Source of the DNA: an uncultured Pirellulaceae bacterium
GTDB lineage: Bacteria; Planctomycetota; Planctomycetia; Pirellulales; Pirellulaceae
Direction: 5' to 3'
DNA: 7,860 nucleotides
NCBI GenBank assembly: GCA_947258905.1
Contig: CAMYKF010000755.1
Coordinates: 1-7,860 of the forward strand
Part shown: piece by piece, positions 5,935 to 7,860 of the stretch
Layout: every line of letters starts with the position of its first letter
How positions within the stretch are numbered: the stretch's first letter is position 1
Translations under genes and position numbers: made by a program
The notes under the pieces: model-generated
The model's database searches: none
What the model was told of the DNA's origin: nothing
Seen by the model: the letters and a program-made list of their open reading frames with translations, nothing else

Positions 5935-6222
5935 CTATTGAGTGAGATCGACAGGCTGCTTTTCTGATGAGCACTGGCAGTCTGTTGACTGGCACTGGCA
6001 GTCTGTTGACTGGCACTGGCAGTCGCCATTGCATGTCGACGAACCATCGAGGCACTCTTGACAGTCGGCTTCGCCGAAGCAATCCGGACCCATGGTCGAA
6101 GTCACCGAACTCGGTGACGGAGGCGGCAGTCACGTAGCGCAGTCGGACGAGGGAAAGACGAGTGTCTTTACCAGCAGAGCTGCCGCGAGTATGAGAAATA
6201 TGCCCAGCAGTTTCGAGGTCAT
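5935..6222 (-). CDS. Small Cys-rich membrane-anchored/exported protein with in-frame UGA (candidate selenoprotein)
   Basis: I do not recognise a family. The frame has 95 codons from ATG (6222-6220) to TAG (5937-5935), with one internal TGA at codon 31 (6132-6130). GGAG (6235-6232) lies 9 nt before the ATG. Residues 1-24 form a signal or anchor segment (MTSKLLGIFLILAAALLVK...). Then come C28-A29-T30-UGA31, a Pro/Ser linker (32-43), and a domain with ten cysteines among the last 64 residues: C48, C54, C57, C64, C68, C70, C75, C77, C82, C84. Residues 67-84 repeat DCQCQST. CATU would be a CxxU redox motif, and a SECIS-like hairpin follows the UGA. The Cys-rich part likely binds metal or forms disulfides outside the cytoplasm. 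Ten of eleven Cys codons are TGC, so the TGA is one base from Cys. Alternatives: a nonsense-mutated pseudogene, a sequencing error, or two ORFs with a restart at M44 (ATG 6093-6091, no good RBS). Confidence 0.55.
5971..6024 (-). repeat. 21-bp tandem repeat, 2.6 copies, encoding DCQCQST
   Basis: Identical 21-bp units at 6024-6004 and 6003-5983 are followed by a 12-bp partial copy (5982-5971). The period is a multiple of three and keeps the frame of the minus-strand Cys-rich ORF, giving DCQCQST-DCQCQST-DCQC at residues 67-84. The exact identity of the units indicates recent duplication. Confidence 0.95.
6101..6118 (-). promoter_or_regulatory. SECIS-like hairpin downstream of the in-frame UGA
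   Basis: In minus-strand RNA, GTCACCG (6118-6112), AGTT (6111-6108) and CGGTGAC (6107-6101) form a perfect 7-bp stem with a 4-nt loop. The stem begins 11 nt after the UGA and the loop begins 18 nt after it. The bacterial SECIS consensus as I recall it requires a stem of about 4-16 bp, a loop of 3-14 nt with a G among its first two bases, and a loop 16-37 nt after the UGA; all are met. A short hairpin can also occur by chance in GC-rich coding DNA. Confidence 0.45.
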
Positions 6223-6261
6223 TGATCGTTTCTCCAGACTTGCAAAGCCACCGCCCAGACA

Positions 6262-6312
6262 AGGAACCGGTTCGAGGTTAAATCAGGCAGCCCTCCGGGA
6301 CAAGCGGTTCCT
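6262..6312 (-). other. Inverted repeat in the leader of the Cys-rich gene
   Basis: AGGAACCG (6262-6269) and CGGTTCCT (6305-6312) are perfect 8-bp inverted repeats enclosing 35 bases, ending 40 bases before the ATG at 6222. The stem could form a structured leader in the minus-strand transcript. The enclosed length is too short for a tRNA, and no known riboswitch is recognised. Confidence 0.4.
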
Positions 6313-6354
6313 GATTGCGTTCCGTAGTGCAGCTCGCCAATTCATCCGATTTTT

Positions 6355-6385
6355 ATTATCGGAAGCCGGGATTGTGGCAAATCAA
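6355..6385 (-). promoter_or_regulatory. Weak promoter candidate for the Cys-rich gene
   Basis: On the minus strand TTGATT (6385-6380) precedes GATAAT (6360-6355) with a spacer of 19, longer than ideal. Transcription would start near 6348, giving a leader of about 126 nt. A 6-bp dyad, TCCGAT (6345-6350) and ATCGGA (6358-6363), overlaps the -10. Confidence 0.25.
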
Positions 6386-6421
6386 CATCAATCACGACCT
6401 TGTGGTGTTTTGTCACCATCG

Positions 6422-6443
6422 CCGGCTGGTTCCCGGCAGCCGG
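6422..6443. other. GC-rich hairpin upstream of rpoD
   Basis: CCGGCTG (6422-6428) and CAGCCGG (6437-6443) form a perfect 7-bp stem with an 8-nt loop. No T-tract follows in either direction, so it is not a standard terminator. It may be a leader structure of rpoD or a protein-binding palindrome. Confidence 0.35.
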
Positions 6444-6567
6444 ATTCAGCACCTAAATCCATTGTCCTGTTGAGGTTAGAGATCTTGATCGACCCAATTT
6501 CGCGGACTGGGCATTGCATGTGCAAACACTTCATGCGTTCGCCCCACGTTCCTCGCGAAAGCACCAC

Positions 6568-7860
<1,293 letters not shown>

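Larger units (their letters stand above)
6223..6567. other. Divergent intergenic region between the Cys-rich gene and rpoD
   Basis: No gene is supported here. The region holds a weak minus-strand promoter candidate (6355-6385), a long-spaced inverted repeat in the Cys-rich gene's leader (6262-6312), and a GC-rich hairpin (6422-6443). I see no convincing promoter for rpoD. Confidence 0.5.

Noticed and set aside
5971..6024. CRISPR-like short repeats
   Set aside because: Units are directly adjacent without spacers and match a coding heptapeptide repeat.
5489..6262. Minus-strand ORF of 257 codons spanning rpmA antisense, the terminator and the repeat
   Set aside because: It is antisense to bL27 and crosses the intrinsic terminator. 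Its RLPVPVN repeat is the out-of-frame reading of the Cys-rich repeat. A CDQCGG stretch in this frame near 5920 was noted but looks like chance.
6262..6312. tRNA-like look (GGAACCG/CGGTTCC end pairing with a TCGAACC segment)
   Set aside because: Only 35 bases lie between the 8-bp arms, too few for D, anticodon and T arms, and there is no CCA or proper T stem.

Overview
The window reads as chromosomal DNA of a moderately GC-rich Gram-negative bacterium, most likely a planctomycete of the Pirellulales type. This lineage call is an inference from the style of the RND transporter, from the primary sigma factor (no visible region 1.1, a basic lineage-type insert), from sparse Shine-Dalgarno use with GTG/TTG starts, and from generous intergenic spacing. 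UGA is a normal stop codon here, since the aminotransferase gene ends in TGA.

Layout. (1) 1-2164, minus strand: most of an RND/MMPL-type membrane transporter whose 3' end lies outside the window. (2) 2165-2505: a divergent intergenic region with a good sigma70-type promoter facing each way. (3) 2506-3711, plus: a complete DegT/DnrJ/EryC1/StrS PLP-dependent sugar aminotransferase. (4) 3712-4163: a gene-poor stretch holding a palindromic element, a second hairpin, and a promoter overlaid by a perfect 8-bp dyad. (5) 4164-5468, plus: an exported protein of unknown function, then rpmA (ribosomal protein bL27) at 5519-5773, closed by a strong intrinsic terminator. (6) 5935-6222, minus: a small membrane-anchored or exported, extremely Cys-rich protein whose reading frame is interrupted once, by TGA. 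(7) 6568-7860, plus: the primary sigma factor gene rpoD, running off the right edge.

The most interesting item is the small minus-strand gene. It has an RBS, an ATG, a hydrophobic N-terminal segment, then Cys-Ala-Thr-UGA, and then 64 further codons in the same frame. These encode ten cysteines and a DCQCQST heptapeptide tandem repeat. A perfect 7-bp hairpin with a 4-nt loop whose second base is G begins 11 nt after the UGA. Its dimensions fit the bacterial SECIS consensus as I remember it. The gene is therefore a candidate for a previously undescribed CxxU selenoprotein. A nonsense-mutated Cys-rich gene, or two adjacent small ORFs, remain real alternatives that the sequence alone cannot exclude.

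The genes do not form one pathway. The window mixes housekeeping genes (rpmA, rpoD), an envelope or sugar-modification enzyme, a transporter, and two exported proteins of unknown role. The exported protein at 4164 may be cotranscribed with rpmA from the dyad-overlapped promoter.
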